A DNA stretch of 64,000 nucleotides from Iocasia fonsfrigidae (GCF_017751145.1 NZ_CP046640.1:600137-664136); one strand, 5' to 3'. Shown: positions 19,551-29,065, numbered from the stretch's first letter. Notes: generated from the sequence alone by a model not told the origin. Program-made: numbers and translations.

Positions 19551-21380
19551 ATGAATGAACAATTAGAAGAACAGTTAAAGGGTTTACCAGATAGACCGGG
19601 TACCTATTTGATGAAAGATGAATTGGGTGAGATTATCTATGTGGGCAAGGCTAAATCACTGCGGAAACGGGTCAGGTCGTATTTCCGGAGGGGTAATCAT
19701 ACCTACAAGACCAAGGTCTTGATTGAAGAGATTGCTGATTTTGATTATATTGTAACCGATACTGAGGTAGAGGCCTATATCCTGGAGGCTAATTTGATTA
19801 AGAAACACCAGCCCAGGTTTAATATCAGGTTGAAGGATGATAAAACATACCCCTATATTAAGGTGAGTATTAATGAGGATTTTCCCCGTATTTTCAAGAC
19901 CAGGATTGTAAAAAATGATGGTGCCCGTTATTTTGGACCTTTTGCTGATGTAAATATTATTCATAAAACACTGGGTCTTTTGCAGGAACTCTTTGCTTTG
20001 AGAACCTGTAGGAAGGATTTGCAGGCTGATAAACCTGAAGAAAGGCCTTGTTTGAATTACTACATTGGGAAGTGTCTGGCACCCTGTACAGGTGAGATTG
20101 ATGTAGAGTCATACCGCCAGTTGATTGATCGGGTCTGTCTTTTCCTTTCCGGTCAGCAGGGTGAGTTGATAAAACGGGCAGAGGAAATGATGTATCAGGC
20201 TTCAGAGAGGAAGGACTTTGAAAAAGCTGCCCATTACCGTGATACGATTAAGGCCTTGGAGAAGATAACGGCTCAGCAGAAGGTTATGTCTGGTAAGAAC
20301 CTTAATCAGGATGTTGTGGCTCTGGCCAGGAATGAAGAAGATTGGGCCTGTATTCAGGTGTTGTTTATCCGTAACGGGCGTCTAATTGGTCAGGACTACT
20401 TTATAATGGAAGGTTCCCAGGGAGATAGTGACCGGGAGATAATGGGGTCATTTCTCCAGCAGCACTATGACCAGGCTATCAGTCTGCCTGATGAGATACT
20501 ACTGGGTACCATGATCGGGCAACTTGATTTATTAAAAGAATGGTTAAGTGGAAAGAAAGGGAAAAAGATAAGGATATATAGCCCTGAACGGGGTGAGAAG
20601 AAGCGGCTGGTTGAGATGGCAGCAGACAATGCCGTTGAAAACCTCAAAAAGGAATTGATCAGGTTGAAGTATCAGCGGGAAAGAACCACAGAGGCTGTTA
20701 AAATACTGCAGCAGCACCTGGGCCTTGCTAAGCCGCCTGACCATATTGAGGGTTTTGATATTTCCAATATTCAGGGGACTGACCCGGTGGCTTCAATGGT
20801 TGTTTTTAAAGGGGGGTATTCTTCTAAAAAAGACTATCGGCGTTTTAAAATCAAGACCATTGAGGGCCCTGATGATTTTGCTATGATGCAGGAGGTTATT
20901 GAGCGGCGTTACAGCCGCCTCTTAAGTGAAGATAAATCTCTGCCAGATCTGATTTTAATAGATGGTGGTAAGGGGCAGCTCAGTGCAGCCTATGATATCT
21001 TATGTAAAATAGGGCTTGCTGAGCAGGAAATTATCGGCCTGGCCAAAAAAGAAGAAGAGGTCTTTTTACCTGGTCAGAGTGAATCAATTATCATCCCCCG
21101 GAATTCAGCTGCTCTCCATTTGATTCAACGGGTCAGGGATGAGGCCCACAGGTTTGCCGTCAGTTATCACCGGAAATTACGTTCCCGGCGTTTAACACAT
21201 ACAATGTTGGATGATATACCTGGTATAGGGCCTAAAAGGCGTGATGCCTTACTAAGGCATTTCGGTTCCCTGGCTGAGATCAGGGAGGCTTCTATCGGGC
21301 AGTTAAAGGCAGTAGATGGTGTCAGTTCCAAGACAGCCCGGGTTATTTTTGATTACCTTAAGGAAAATACTAGACCGTAA
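19551..21380 (+). CDS. uvrC: Excinuclease ABC subunit C
   Basis: UvrC makes both incisions around the lesion held by UvrB. The N-terminal GIY-YIG nuclease is at residues about 12-90 (GTYLMKD to IIYVGKAKSLRKRVRSYF), followed by a Cys-rich segment, the UVR motif near 200-235, the RNase H-like nuclease with EGFDISN near 400, and C-terminal helix-hairpin-helix repeats (IPGIGPKRRDALLRHFG). I chose 19551 because the N-terminus then aligns with the common MNxQL start of Bacillus UvrC. An ATG four codons upstream (19539) is possible. Confidence 0.96.
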   Translation: MNEQLEEQLKGLPDRPGTYLMKDELGEIIYVGKAKSLRKRVRSYFRRGNHTYKTKVLIEEIADFDYIVTDTEVEAYILEANLIKKHQPRFNIRLKDDKTYPYIKVSINEDFPRIFKTRIVKNDGARYFGPFADVNIIHKTLGLLQELFALRTCRKDLQADKPEERPCLNYYIGKCLAPCTGEIDVESYRQLIDRVCLFLSGQQGELIKRAEEMMYQASERKDFEKAAHYRDTIKALEKITAQQKVMSGKNLNQDVVALARNEEDWACIQVLFIRNGRLIGQDYFIMEGSQGDSDREIMGSFLQQHYDQAISLPDEILLGTMIGQLDLLKEWLSGKKGKKIRIYSPERGEKKRLVEMAADNAVENLKKELIRLKYQRERTTEAVKILQQHLGLAKPPDHIEGFDISNIQGTDPVASMVVFKGGYSSKKDYRRFKIKTIEGPDDFAMMQEVIERRYSRLLSEDKSLPDLILIDGGKGQLSAAYDILCKIGLAEQEIIGLAKKEEEVFLPGQSESIIIPRNSAALHLIQRVRDEAHRFAVSYHRKLRSRRLTHTMLDDIPGIGPKRRDALLRHFGSLAEIREASIGQLKAVDGVSSKTARVIFDYLKENTRP

Positions 21381-21395
21381 AAATTAAGATATTGA

Positions 21396-21424
21396 TTGAC
21401 AATGTAAATACTAAAATATATAAT
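21396..21424 (+). promoter_or_regulatory. Promoter of the HAD hydrolase gene
   Basis: Consensus TTGACA and TATAAT are separated by exactly 17 bases. The -10 ends 43 bases before the start codon. Confidence 0.75.
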
Positions 21425-21467
21425 TTTGGTAAAGAAATAGAATACTAATAATCTGGAGCTGATATAA

Positions 21468-22268
21468 ATGGCTTATAAATTACTGGTGCTGGATCTAGAT
21501 GATACATTGTTGGACAGTGAGCAGAGACTGCCGGAACAGAACGTAATATCGATTAAAAAATTGAGTAAATTAGGGGTAAGGGTTGTTATTGCTACGGGCA
21601 GAATGTTTATCTCTGCCCTCCCATATGTTAAGGAACTGGAACTTAAAGGACCGGTTATTACTTACAATGGTGCTTTTGTCAAGGATGTTACCCTTGATAA
21701 GGTAATCTACCATCAGCCGATGGATCATAAGATTGCCCTGAGAATAATTAAAGATATGGAGGAAGAGGGATTACATATTAATCTATATCAGGATGATCAA
21801 CTCTATGTTGCTGAAGAAAATGACAGGAGTAAGTATTATGAAAGGACTGCTGGGGTTAAGGTGGAAACAGTTGGTAAGATATCAGACTTTATTGCTAAGC
21901 CGCCGACCAAGGTCTTAATTGTTGAAAAGGATCAGACTAAAAAAGAAAAAGCCCTGAGGTATTTTAGAGAAAAATATGGGGAATATATTGAGATAACAGA
22001 ATCAAAGGACTACTATATCGAATTTATGGCCAGGGGTGTGTCTAAAGGTAAAGCAGTTGAGCGTCTGGCAGGTCAGCTGGGAATAGAGCGTTCAGAAGTG
22101 ATAGCTGTTGGAGATAATTGGAATGACCTGGAGATGATAGAATGGGCAGGTCTGGGTGTAGCTATGGAAAATGCCCCTGCTGCTGTTAAAGAAAAGGCAG
22201 ACTGTATTACCCTACCACACTATCAGGCAGGGGTTTCACACCTTATAAAAGAGATTTTTGCTATTTAG
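21468..22268 (+). CDS. HAD-superfamily phosphatase, Cof-type (IIB)
   Basis: A likely cytoplasmic sugar-phosphate or cofactor phosphatase. The four HAD motifs are visible: DLDDTLLD (residues 8-15, nucleophile Asp), the threonine motif IATGR near 41, the lysine in SKGKAVERL near 193 and the acidic VGDNWNDLEM near 212. The cap between motifs II and III identifies subclass IIB. Its 266 residues fit. It has its own consensus promoter and no obvious partner. The substrate cannot be read from the sequence, as these enzymes are broad. Confidence 0.88.
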   Translation: MAYKLLVLDLDDTLLDSEQRLPEQNVISIKKLSKLGVRVVIATGRMFISALPYVKELELKGPVITYNGAFVKDVTLDKVIYHQPMDHKIALRIIKDMEEEGLHINLYQDDQLYVAEENDRSKYYERTAGVKVETVGKISDFIAKPPTKVLIVEKDQTKKEKALRYFREKYGEYIEITESKDYYIEFMARGVSKGKAVERLAGQLGIERSEVIAVGDNWNDLEMIEWAGLGVAMENAPAAVKEKADCITLPHYQAGVSHLIKEIFAI

Positions 22269-22311
22269 GATTGGAAGGGGCTTATGTGAAGTGGGAAAAT
22301 GTCTATTCTTG

Positions 22312-22340
22312 TTGACAAGATACTTAAGTAAGTATATAAT
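22312..22340 (+). promoter_or_regulatory. Promoter of the ferredoxin gene
   Basis: TTGACA and TATAAT with a 17-base spacer, both perfect consensus, 54 bases before the ferredoxin start. This predicts strong constitutive expression. Confidence 0.85.
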
Positions 22341-22394
22341 AAATTTTGGAGATTAGGAAACATTCATTGCAATATATGGGGAGGTGAACCGATA

Positions 22395-22565
22395 ATGGCT
22401 CATGTTATTTCTGATGAATGTATTAGCTGTGGTTCCTGTGAATCAGAATGCCCTGTAGAGGCAATTAGCCAGGGAGATACTCAGTATGATATTGATGCTG
22501 ATACCTGTATTGACTGTGGTGCATGTGTGGCAGTCTGTCCTGTAGAAGCCATCAGTGCGGAATAA
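22395..22565 (+). CDS. 2[4Fe-4S] clostridial-type ferredoxin
   Basis: A 56-residue cytoplasmic electron carrier for fermentative redox enzymes (for example pyruvate:ferredoxin oxidoreductase or hydrogenase). Two classical clusters are visible: CISCGSCESECP (residues 10-21) and CIDCGACVAVCP (residues 38-49), each giving four cysteine ligands with the conserved proline after the last. The two halves are internally similar, as in all clostridial ferredoxins. GGGGAGGTG lies before the ATG. The gene is monocistronic, with its own consensus promoter and terminator. The partner enzymes are not in this window. Confidence 0.95.
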   Translation: MAHVISDECISCGSCESECPVEAISQGDTQYDIDADTCIDCGACVAVCPVEAISAE

Positions 22566-22590
22566 TAGAATAACTACTTATCTTAAGAGA

Positions 22591-22620
22591 AAACCGGATA
22601 TTAGTCCGGTTTCCTTATTT
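22591..22620 (+). terminator. Terminator of the ferredoxin gene
   Basis: AAACCGGA and TCCGGTTT form an 8-bp stem with a six-base loop, followed by CCTTATTT, 26 bases after the stop codon. Confidence 0.75.
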
Positions 22621-22778
22621 TCAAAAACTTGATTAATATACTCAGATATATAATTTTACCGGATATCTCATGAATGCTCCTATTTAATAAGGGTAGATTA
22701 TAGGTGAAGGGGTATAGGTATAATTTAAAAATACTGGAAATATTTTTGTTAAAATATGCCAGAGGAGAGTGATATCAA

Positions 22779-23720
22779 TTGAAGAATAAAGTGGTTATTA
22801 TTGGTGCTGGATTGGTAGGTGCTACAGCTGCTTATGCTATTATGAACCGGGGACTGGCTTCAGAGATTGTCCTGGTTGATATAAACAAAGAGCGGGCAGA
22901 AGGTGAGGCTATGGACCTTAACCATGGGGCTGCCTTTGTAAAACCTGTTAAAGTAAAACATGGTGGGTATGAGGAATGTAGAGATGCTCGAATTGTTATT
23001 ATATCAGCAGGGGTAAACCAGAAACCTGGTGAGACCAGGCTTGACCTGGTCAAGAAGAATACAGAGGTTTTTAAAAAGATTATTCCTAATATAAGCAAAT
23101 ATACCAGAGAAGCAATCCTACTTGTTGTTACAAATCCAGTAGATATTCTTACATATGTTACTCAGAAATTATCAGATTTACCACAAAATATGATCCTCGG
23201 CTCAGGTACAGTACTTGATACTTCACGATTCCGTTATCAATTAAGTGACCATTGTGGTGTTAACCCCAAGAATATTCACGCTTATATTATTGGTGAACAT
23301 GGAGACCATGAGGTAGCAGCCTGGAGCCTTACTAATGTAGCAGGTGTTCCTTTTAAGGATTATTGCATTGTCTGTGATAAGGATTGTGCTACCCATGATT
23401 TTCGGGATAAGATGAGTGAAAAGGTTCGTCAGGCTGCCTATGAGATTATTGATCGAAAAGGTGCTACCTATTATGCAGTTGGTCTGGCAGTAGCTCGTAT
23501 TGTAGAAAGTATCTTCCGGGATGAACATACAATACTGACTGTTTCAACCCTATTAACTGGGGAATATGGTATTGATGATCTTGTTTTAAGTATCCCCAGT
23601 ATAGTTGGTAGTAGAGGGGTGGAGAAGGTACTTAACCTGACTTTGAGTTCTCAAGAGGAGGAAGAACTATTAAAATCTGCTGGGGTTTTAAAGGGAATTA
23701 TTCAAGAATTAGATATTTGA
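22779..23720 (+). CDS. ldh: L-lactate dehydrogenase
   Basis: It reduces pyruvate to L-lactate with NADH, recycling NAD+ in fermentation. The dinucleotide motif is GAGLVGATAAY (residues 9-19). The substrate-specificity loop GVNQKPGETR carries Gln rather than Arg, the classical sign of lactate rather than malate specificity. The catalytic histidine lies in GEHGDHEV near residue 180. Its 313 residues are normal. The start is TTG after AGAGGAGAGTGAT. The short palindrome GGGGACGGTTCGCCTGTC follows the stop. Confidence 0.92.
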   Translation: MKNKVVIIGAGLVGATAAYAIMNRGLASEIVLVDINKERAEGEAMDLNHGAAFVKPVKVKHGGYEECRDARIVIISAGVNQKPGETRLDLVKKNTEVFKKIIPNISKYTREAILLVVTNPVDILTYVTQKLSDLPQNMILGSGTVLDTSRFRYQLSDHCGVNPKNIHAYIIGEHGDHEVAAWSLTNVAGVPFKDYCIVCDKDCATHDFRDKMSEKVRQAAYEIIDRKGATYYAVGLAVARIVESIFRDEHTILTVSTLLTGEYGIDDLVLSIPSIVGSRGVEKVLNLTLSSQEEEELLKSAGVLKGIIQELDI

Positions 23721-23791
23721 CAAGGGGACGGTTCGCCTGTCACATTATTAAGTAGGGTAATAATCCTAATAATTATAAAGGAGATGATTAA

Positions 23792-25018
23792 GTGGATTAT
23801 GTAAAAAAGGTTGATCCTGAAATAGCTGACTTGATTGAAAAAGAGGCAGCAAGGCAGCAGCATAATATTGAATTGATTGCCTCTGAAAATTTTGTGAGTG
23901 AAGCAGTTATGGAGGCAGCTGGTTCATGTCTTACTAATAAGTATGCTGAGGGTTATCCACATAAACGATATTATGGTGGTTGTGAGGTTGTTGATCAGGT
24001 AGAAGAGCTGGCTATTGAGCGGGCAAAAAGACTTTTTGATGCTGAACATGTAAATGTTCAACCCCATTCTGGTTCACAGGCTAATCAGGCTGTTTATTTT
24101 GCTGTAGTACCAAAGGGTGGGAAAATACTGGCGATGGATTTGACCCATGGTGGCCATTTAACACATGGAAGTCCAGTAAACATGTCTGGTAAGTACTTCA
24201 ATTTCTTTCATTATGGTGTAAACAAAGCAGAACGTATAGATTTTGAACAGGTTTCATCCTTGGCCAGGGAACACAAACCGGATTTGATAGTGGCAGGTGC
24301 AAGTGCTTACCCCAGGGAAATAGATTTTATTAAGTTTAGGGAGATTGCTGATGAGGTAGGGGCTTTATTTATGGTTGATATGGCACATATTGCCGGACTG
24401 GTTGCTGTTGGTTTACATTCTAACCCTGTACCAGTGGCAGATTTTGTGACAACTACAACCCATAAAACCCTGCGTGGAACCCGTGGTGGGATGATACTTT
24501 GTAAGGAGAAATATGCTAAAGATATTGATAAGGCTATTTTCCCTGGGTTACAGGGTGGTCCTTTAATGCATATTATTGCTGCCAAGGCTGTTTCTTTTAA
24601 AGAGGCTTTAACAGATGAGTTCAAGGAATATCAACAGCAAATTGTTAACAATGCAGCTGTTCTGGCTGCTGAATTGCAGGATTATGGTTTCAGGTTGGTA
24701 TCTGGAGGGACTGATAATCATTTAATGTTGGTTGACTTGAATAACAAAGGGATTACTGGTAAAGATGCTGAGACTGCTCTTGATAAAGTCGGTATCACAG
24801 CCAATAAAAATACTATCCCCTTTGAAAAGAGGAGCCCTTTCGTAACCAGTGGTATCAGGCTGGGAACACCTGCTGTTACAAGTAGGGGCATGAAAGAAGC
24901 TGAGATGAAATTAGTTGCTGAATTTATAGCAGAGACTATTGAAAATATTGATGATGATAGTAAATTAGCAGAGATAAAAAATGGAGTATATGAATTAACA
25001 GAGAAATTTAGTAAATGA
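23792..25018 (+). CDS. glyA: Serine hydroxymethyltransferase
   Basis: A PLP enzyme that interconverts serine and glycine while loading one-carbon units on tetrahydrofolate. The PLP lysine lies in the conserved [13 protein letters not shown] motif near residue 225, and [10 protein letters not shown] and HGGHLTHGS are further family motifs. Its 408 residues are typical. The start is GTG following AAAGGAGATGA. A modest terminator follows. It is the nearest one-carbon gene to the formaldehyde-linked enzymes at 55 kb, but is 30 kb away and needs no special link. Confidence 0.97.
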   Translation: MDYVKKVDPEIADLIEKEAARQQHNIELIASENFVSEAVMEAAGSCLTNKYAEGYPHKRYYGGCEVVDQVEELAIERAKRLFDAEHVNVQPHSGSQANQAVYFAVVPKGGKILAMDLTHGGHLTHGSPVNMSGKYFNFFHYGVNKAERIDFEQVSSLAREHKPDLIVAGASAYPREIDFIKFREIADEVGALFMVDMAHIAGLVAVGLHSNPVPVADFVTTTTHKTLRGTRGGMILCKEKYAKDIDKAIFPGLQGGPLMHIIAAKAVSFKEALTDEFKEYQQQIVNNAAVLAAELQDYGFRLVSGGTDNHLMLVDLNNKGITGKDAETALDKVGITANKNTIPFEKRSPFVTSGIRLGTPAVTSRGMKEAEMKLVAEFIAETIENIDDDSKLAEIKNGVYELTEKFSK

Positions 25019-25049
25019 TTTTATTATAAATCAATATATATATAATTAT

Positions 25050-25080
25050 GGGACTCTTATAGTGTGGAGTCCTTGTTTTT
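25050..25080 (+). terminator. Terminator of glyA
   Basis: GGACTC pairs with GAGTCC around a ten-base loop, followed by TTGTTTTTTAT. Confidence 0.6.
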
Positions 25081-25112
25081 TATATTATTGGGATAATATA
25101 GTAAAGTCTTAA

Positions 25113-25141
25113 TTGCAAGTCCAAATAAAATGTAGTATAAT
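25113..25141 (+). promoter_or_regulatory. Promoter upstream of the YesL-like gene
   Basis: TTGCAA and TATAAT are separated by 17 bases. The predicted transcript starts near 25148, which rules against translation from the GTG at 25147 and supports the TTG at 25171. Confidence 0.75.
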
Positions 25142-25170
25142 TAGCTGTGAAACGAATAGGAGGTTATATT

Positions 25171-25833
25171 TTGCTAGTATTAACTACAATTAAGAATAGT
25201 TTTGTACAGCTATATAATTATTTATTTAAGCTAGTTTTCTATAATTTAGTCTGGGTTACTATTTTTATCCTGCCTTTTTTAATTCTTTATCCATTTGAAA
25301 GACTCTGGATGTTTTACCTGGCTGCAGTTTATTATCTGCTGGTAACAGGTCCTTTTATTCTCTCATTTTTACATATTATAAGAAGAATAAAGGCAAGAGA
25401 AGACACAAGATTGCGTGAATTTTTTCAGGGTATTAAAACATATTTTTCCAGGGGGCTGTTGTCGTTCTTTTTTGTTGTTCTGATTTATTTTGTTTTGTTT
25501 TTTGATCTCTATTATTTTAGCCAGCGGGCTGATAATATCTTTATCATGATAATTTCAGCTATAACCATGTATATTATAGTATTTTTTACTATGTTTCAAT
25601 TTTATTTCTGGGGTTTATCAGTATATGAGGAAGATAGGGGATTTAAAGAACTTATTAAAAGGGTTTTTTTACTAACAATGGCTAATCCATTTTCTACATT
25701 GTTTTTTTTAATTGCGTTCTTGCTCTTAACCATGTTGATGGTATTATCCGTTTTTGCTATTCCACTACTTTTTCTTGTTCTCGGGGGATTATTAATTAAT
25801 AATTATACTGAACTAACTCTTGAAAAATATTAA
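25171..25833 (+). CDS. Polytopic membrane protein, YesL/DUF624-like
   Basis: An integral membrane protein of about 220 residues with five or six hydrophobic segments and short loops. The layout and overall feel match the YesL (DUF624) family, whose members often sit near sugar-use genes and whose role is unknown. I placed the start at TTG 25171, because AGGAGG lies six bases upstream and the promoter's start point falls after the alternative GTG. The glucokinase gene follows 22 bases later, so the two are probably co-transcribed. Family assignment is moderate. Confidence 0.65.
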   Translation: MLVLTTIKNSFVQLYNYLFKLVFYNLVWVTIFILPFLILYPFERLWMFYLAAVYYLLVTGPFILSFLHIIRRIKAREDTRLREFFQGIKTYFSRGLLSFFFVVLIYFVLFFDLYYFSQRADNIFIMIISAITMYIIVFFTMFQFYFWGLSVYEEDRGFKELIKRVFLLTMANPFSTLFFLIAFLLLTMLMVLSVFAIPLLFLVLGGLLINNYTELTLEKY

Positions 25834-25855
25834 ACTTGAACAGGGGGATTTATTT

Positions 25856-26827
25856 ATGTCAGAATATTTTTTAGGAATCGATATAGGGGGAACTAAAATA
25901 TTAACCGCTATTGCTGATAGTAGTGGTAAGATATTAATAAGTAATAAAAGATCTACTGAGGCTGATAAGGGACAGGACGTTATTATAGATAATATCATAA
26001 AAACTATTGATAATGTTCTCAATAATAGTAATATTAGCAAAGAGGAAGTAGCTTCAATTGGGATTGGTTCCCCTGGGCCTTTAAATACAAAGGATGGTGT
26101 GATTATTGAGAATGCTAATCTGCCGTGGAGGGATGTACCGATTGTGGAATTACTGGAGGAAAGGACAGGGATTAGCCCTATTTTTTTAGAGAATGATGCT
26201 AATGCGGCTGCCCTTGGTGAAAAATGGTTTGGGGCAGGCCGTGGGGTAGCTGATTTGATTTATATTACAATTAGTACTGGGATAGGGGGCGGTATAATTA
26301 TAGATCGTCGTATTTATCACGGGAAGAGCGACATAGCTGGCGAGGTAGGTCATATGATAATTGATCCTAATGGTCCGCTCTGTGGTTGTGGAAATCATGG
26401 TTGTTTTGAAGCCATGGCTTCTGGCACAGCAATAAACCGGATGGCTAAAAAGGTTGTTGAAGATAATCAGGAGAGCAAAATGTTCGCACTGCTTAAGGGA
26501 GATCTCAATAAGATTAATGGTAAGGTAATTGCTGAGGCAGCCGAGATGGGTGATCAATTAGCTCAGGATATCTGGAAAAGGGCTGCCTATTATATGGGTT
26601 TAGGGATTGCTAATTTATTAAATATTTTTAACCCAGGTATGATTATTTTAGGTGGGGGTGTTATGAAGGCCTGGGATTATTTTGAGAAACCGATGATGGA
26701 AGGTATAAAAAAACATGCCTTTGATAGTGCCTTTAGTTCTGTAGAAATAAAACGGTCTGAATTAGGTGATGATGTAGGTGTTAAAGGGGCAATTGCTGTT
26801 GCTATGGGGGATAGATTATTATCGTGA
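25856..26827 (+). CDS. glcK: ROK-family glucokinase
   Basis: It phosphorylates glucose (or a related hexose) with ATP, feeding glycolysis. Motifs: LGIDIGGTK phosphate loop at residues 6-14, GIGSPGPLN, ENDANAAALGE with the catalytic Asp, and the ROK zinc motif CGCGNHGCFEAMASG near residue 174. Its 323 residues match glucokinases. The ATG follows AGGGGGATTT. Its stop overlaps the start of hprK by four bases, so a sugar kinase and the sensor kinase of catabolite repression are translated together. Confidence 0.88.
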   Translation: MSEYFLGIDIGGTKILTAIADSSGKILISNKRSTEADKGQDVIIDNIIKTIDNVLNNSNISKEEVASIGIGSPGPLNTKDGVIIENANLPWRDVPIVELLEERTGISPIFLENDANAAALGEKWFGAGRGVADLIYITISTGIGGGIIIDRRIYHGKSDIAGEVGHMIIDPNGPLCGCGNHGCFEAMASGTAINRMAKKVVEDNQESKMFALLKGDLNKINGKVIAEAAEMGDQLAQDIWKRAAYYMGLGIANLLNIFNPGMIILGGGVMKAWDYFEKPMMEGIKKHAFDSAFSSVEIKRSELGDDVGVKGAIAVAMGDRLLS

Positions 26828-27747
26828 AAAATAAAGAAATAGCTGTCAAAGACATTATTAATAAATTTTCCCTTGAAATATTAGCAGGTGACCCAGAAGA
26901 TAAAGAGATAACAGTTAGTGATATTAAAAGGCCAGGGATTGAACTGGCTGGTTTCTGGAAATATTTCGCTCCGAAAAGGGTGCAGTTACTAGGACGTACT
27001 GAGATTACATTTTTAAAGGAACTTAAACCTCCTGTTTTAAAGAAAAGGGTTAAAAAGTTATTTAGCTATCATTTGTCATGTGTAATTATTTGCCGTAACC
27101 TGGATGTTCCAGATATAGTTCTGAAAGAAGCGGCTAATACATCAACACCACTACTGAAGACTTCAGTAGCGACTACCAGATTTTTAAGTCTGCTTACTAA
27201 CTATCTGGAGGAGTCGCTTGCCCCGGAAAAGACCATTCATGGGGTTTTGGTCGATATTTATGGGATTGGTGTTTTAATCAGTGGGAAAAGTGGTATAGGT
27301 AAGAGTGAAACAGCTATTCAGCTGGTTAAAAGAGGCCATAGACTGGTTGCTGATGATGTAATAATTGTAAAAAAAATAGGAGAGCGGGAGTTGCTGGGTT
27401 CAGCCCCTGAAGTTGCCAGGTATTTTCTTGAGATTAGGGGCATAGGAATAATAAATGTAAGTACTTTATTTGGAGCAGGGGCAGTTAAAGATTCTTCTGA
27501 GATTAATATGGTGGCTAATCTGGAGTTTTGGGATGAGAAGAAGGTGTATGACCGTTTAGGGATTGATAGTAAATATGATGAAATAATGGGGATTAAAGTC
27601 CCAGAGGTAATTATTCCGGTTAAACCGGGCCGTAATGTAGCTATGGTACTGGAAATAGCTGCTATGAATATGCGAATGAAGGCCATGGGATATAATGCAG
27701 CACGTGATTTTTCTGCCAAAGTAAATGACCTGATGAGAGAAACTTAA
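26824..27747 (+). CDS. hprK: HPr kinase/phosphorylase
   Basis: It phosphorylates Ser46 of HPr (or Crh) when glycolytic intermediates are abundant, producing the CcpA co-repressor. The N-terminal domain is followed by Walker A SGKSGIGKSE near residue 155 and the family signature ARYFLEIRGIGIINVSTLFG near 200. Its 307 residues are standard. It starts at GTG, overlapping the glucokinase stop. The perfect cre site at 45906 shows where this signalling may act within the window. Confidence 0.95.
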   Translation: MKNKEIAVKDIINKFSLEILAGDPEDKEITVSDIKRPGIELAGFWKYFAPKRVQLLGRTEITFLKELKPPVLKKRVKKLFSYHLSCVIICRNLDVPDIVLKEAANTSTPLLKTSVATTRFLSLLTNYLEESLAPEKTIHGVLVDIYGIGVLISGKSGIGKSETAIQLVKRGHRLVADDVIIVKKIGERELLGSAPEVARYFLEIRGIGIINVSTLFGAGAVKDSSEINMVANLEFWDEKKVYDRLGIDSKYDEIMGIKVPEVIIPVKPGRNVAMVLEIAAMNMRMKAMGYNAARDFSAKVNDLMRET

Positions 27748-27763
27748 ATTATGGGGGTTTATC

Positions 27764-28675
27764 ATGAAAGGGAAGTTTTTTGGCTTATTGATTTTTTTCT
27801 TTATAATCATGTTTTTTTCTGTGGGTAATAGTTCAGCCTATACAGGAGAGTTCTTCTTTTCTATTGATGATCCTGAGGGTGATGATTTTGGTCCTGGTAC
27901 ATATGAGTATCCAAGTGATGAGGTCTTTCAACCCTACCAGGGACTTTTTGATATTACTAATTTTGCTATAGCTAAGGATGAGGGGCAGTATATATTTAGG
28001 TTTCGTTTTAAGCAATTAAAAGACCCTTGGAATAGTAAATTTGGTTTTAGCCTACCCTTAATACATTTATATATTGATAATCAAAGGGGGGGATCTACTG
28101 AACTATTTAAAAAGGGTGCCAGGGTTAGACTTGATGAACATTATCCCTGGAATGCCCTACTGGAAATAAGTGGTTGGTGGGTCAGAGTATTTGAACCAGG
28201 TGATCAGGATAAGGAAGATGACTTTTGGTATGCTGAAGAAAATCCCTGGGAGCTTAAAAATGTTGATCTTAGAGTCAAGAATAATGAGATTTATCTGTAC
28301 CTTGATCAGGCTGTAACTGGCCCTTTAGAGGGAGCAGAGATATTTCTGCTGGTAGGTAGTTTTGATCCCTTTGGACCAGATTATTTAAGGGAACTTAGTA
28401 ATAGGCCTTCAGCCTGGAATTTTTATGATAGGGTAGGAAGGGATCTGGAAAACGCCCCACTTGTAATTGATTTATTAACCCCAAATAAAGTATCACAGAT
28501 AGATATCTTGCAGAAATATGATGCAGATAGGTTGGCAGAAATAACCCCAGTTAAAGTAAGTGATCAAGAAGGTAATCTATTATATATCTATTATTTTATT
28601 GCTTTAACATTTTTCCTTGGATTGCTAATCTTAATAGCGTATAAGAACCCTTTTCTTAGAAATAATAAAAAATAG
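27764..28675 (+). CDS. Exported, membrane-anchored glucodextranase-C/DOMON-like protein
   Basis: The N-terminus (residues 1-26) is a signal peptide. The body has many aromatic and Gly/Asp residues. The opening DDPEGDDFGPGTYEYPSD and the YIDNQRGGSTELFKKGARV segment match the C-terminal beta-sandwich domain of glucodextranases and pullulanases, a probable sugar- or surface-binding domain. A hydrophobic segment near residues 272-293 followed by basic residues should anchor it to the membrane. No catalytic domain is present, so it is likely a cell-surface glycan-binding protein rather than an enzyme. It starts 16 bases after hprK. Confidence 0.72.
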   Translation: MKGKFFGLLIFFFIIMFFSVGNSSAYTGEFFFSIDDPEGDDFGPGTYEYPSDEVFQPYQGLFDITNFAIAKDEGQYIFRFRFKQLKDPWNSKFGFSLPLIHLYIDNQRGGSTELFKKGARVRLDEHYPWNALLEISGWWVRVFEPGDQDKEDDFWYAEENPWELKNVDLRVKNNEIYLYLDQAVTGPLEGAEIFLLVGSFDPFGPDYLRELSNRPSAWNFYDRVGRDLENAPLVIDLLTPNKVSQIDILQKYDADRLAEITPVKVSDQEGNLLYIYYFIALTFFLGLLILIAYKNPFLRNNKK

Positions 28676-28703
28676 ATAAAATGAAAGGGGGAAATATTGC
28701 TAT

Positions 28704-29018
28704 ATGTTAAATGATAATGGTATTAATGTTAGTCCAACTCCAATAACTGCGGGTTCGAGGATTGAAGTCGAATATGATGGATTACTTTCAAAGTCAGGTG
28801 CCCAGGAGGTATACTTACATGCAGGATTTGGTATGGATAATAATTGGGAAAAAGTATTAGATCTTAAGATGGAACGGGATAAGGATATCTGGAAAACTAA
28901 TTGTGATGTTGATACAAGTGATAGATTTATATTCTGCTTTCATGATAATGCAGGTAACTGGGATAATAATAATGGCAGAAACTGGAGCTTTGAAGTGCAT
29001 AATGGAAGATTATATTAA
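28704..29018 (+). CDS. Small stand-alone starch-binding-type module (CBM25/CBM53-like)
   Basis: This 104-residue protein consists of a single carbohydrate-binding fold. Residues about 13-100 show the typical order of a beta-sandwich start (PITAGSRIEVEYDG), a middle strand pair (VYLHAGFGMDNNWEK) and the DNAGNWDNNNGRNWSF motif characteristic of CBM25/26/53 starch-binding modules. There is no signal peptide and no enzyme domain, so it is presumably cytoplasmic and could bind glycogen or another glucan (inference). AAAGGGGGAAA lies upstream of the ATG. It ends just before a strong bidirectional terminator. Confidence 0.72.
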   Translation: MLNDNGINVSPTPITAGSRIEVEYDGLLSKSGAQEVYLHAGFGMDNNWEKVLDLKMERDKDIWKTNCDVDTSDRFIFCFHDNAGNWDNNNGRNWSFEVHNGRLY

Positions 29019-29020
29019 TA

Positions 29021-29059
29021 ATATGGAAAAAGCCGCTGTTAAGGCGGCTTTTTCCATAT
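29021..29059. terminator. Bidirectional terminator between the CBM gene and the encapsulin operon
   Basis: A perfect 16-bp inverted repeat (left arm 29021-29036, right arm 29044-29059) with a seven-base loop. The outer arms give T-rich tails on both strands, fitting convergent genes. Confidence 0.9.
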
Positions 29060-29065
29060 TTATAC

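Noticed and set aside
22779-23720. Malate dehydrogenase as identity for the dehydrogenase at 22.8 kb
   Set aside because: The specificity loop has Gln (GVNQKPGETR), as in lactate dehydrogenases, where malate dehydrogenases have Arg.
23721-23746. GGGGACGGTTCGCCTGTC palindrome after ldh
   Set aside because: Too short and lacking a T run to call a terminator. Such motifs are scattered in many Firmicutes.
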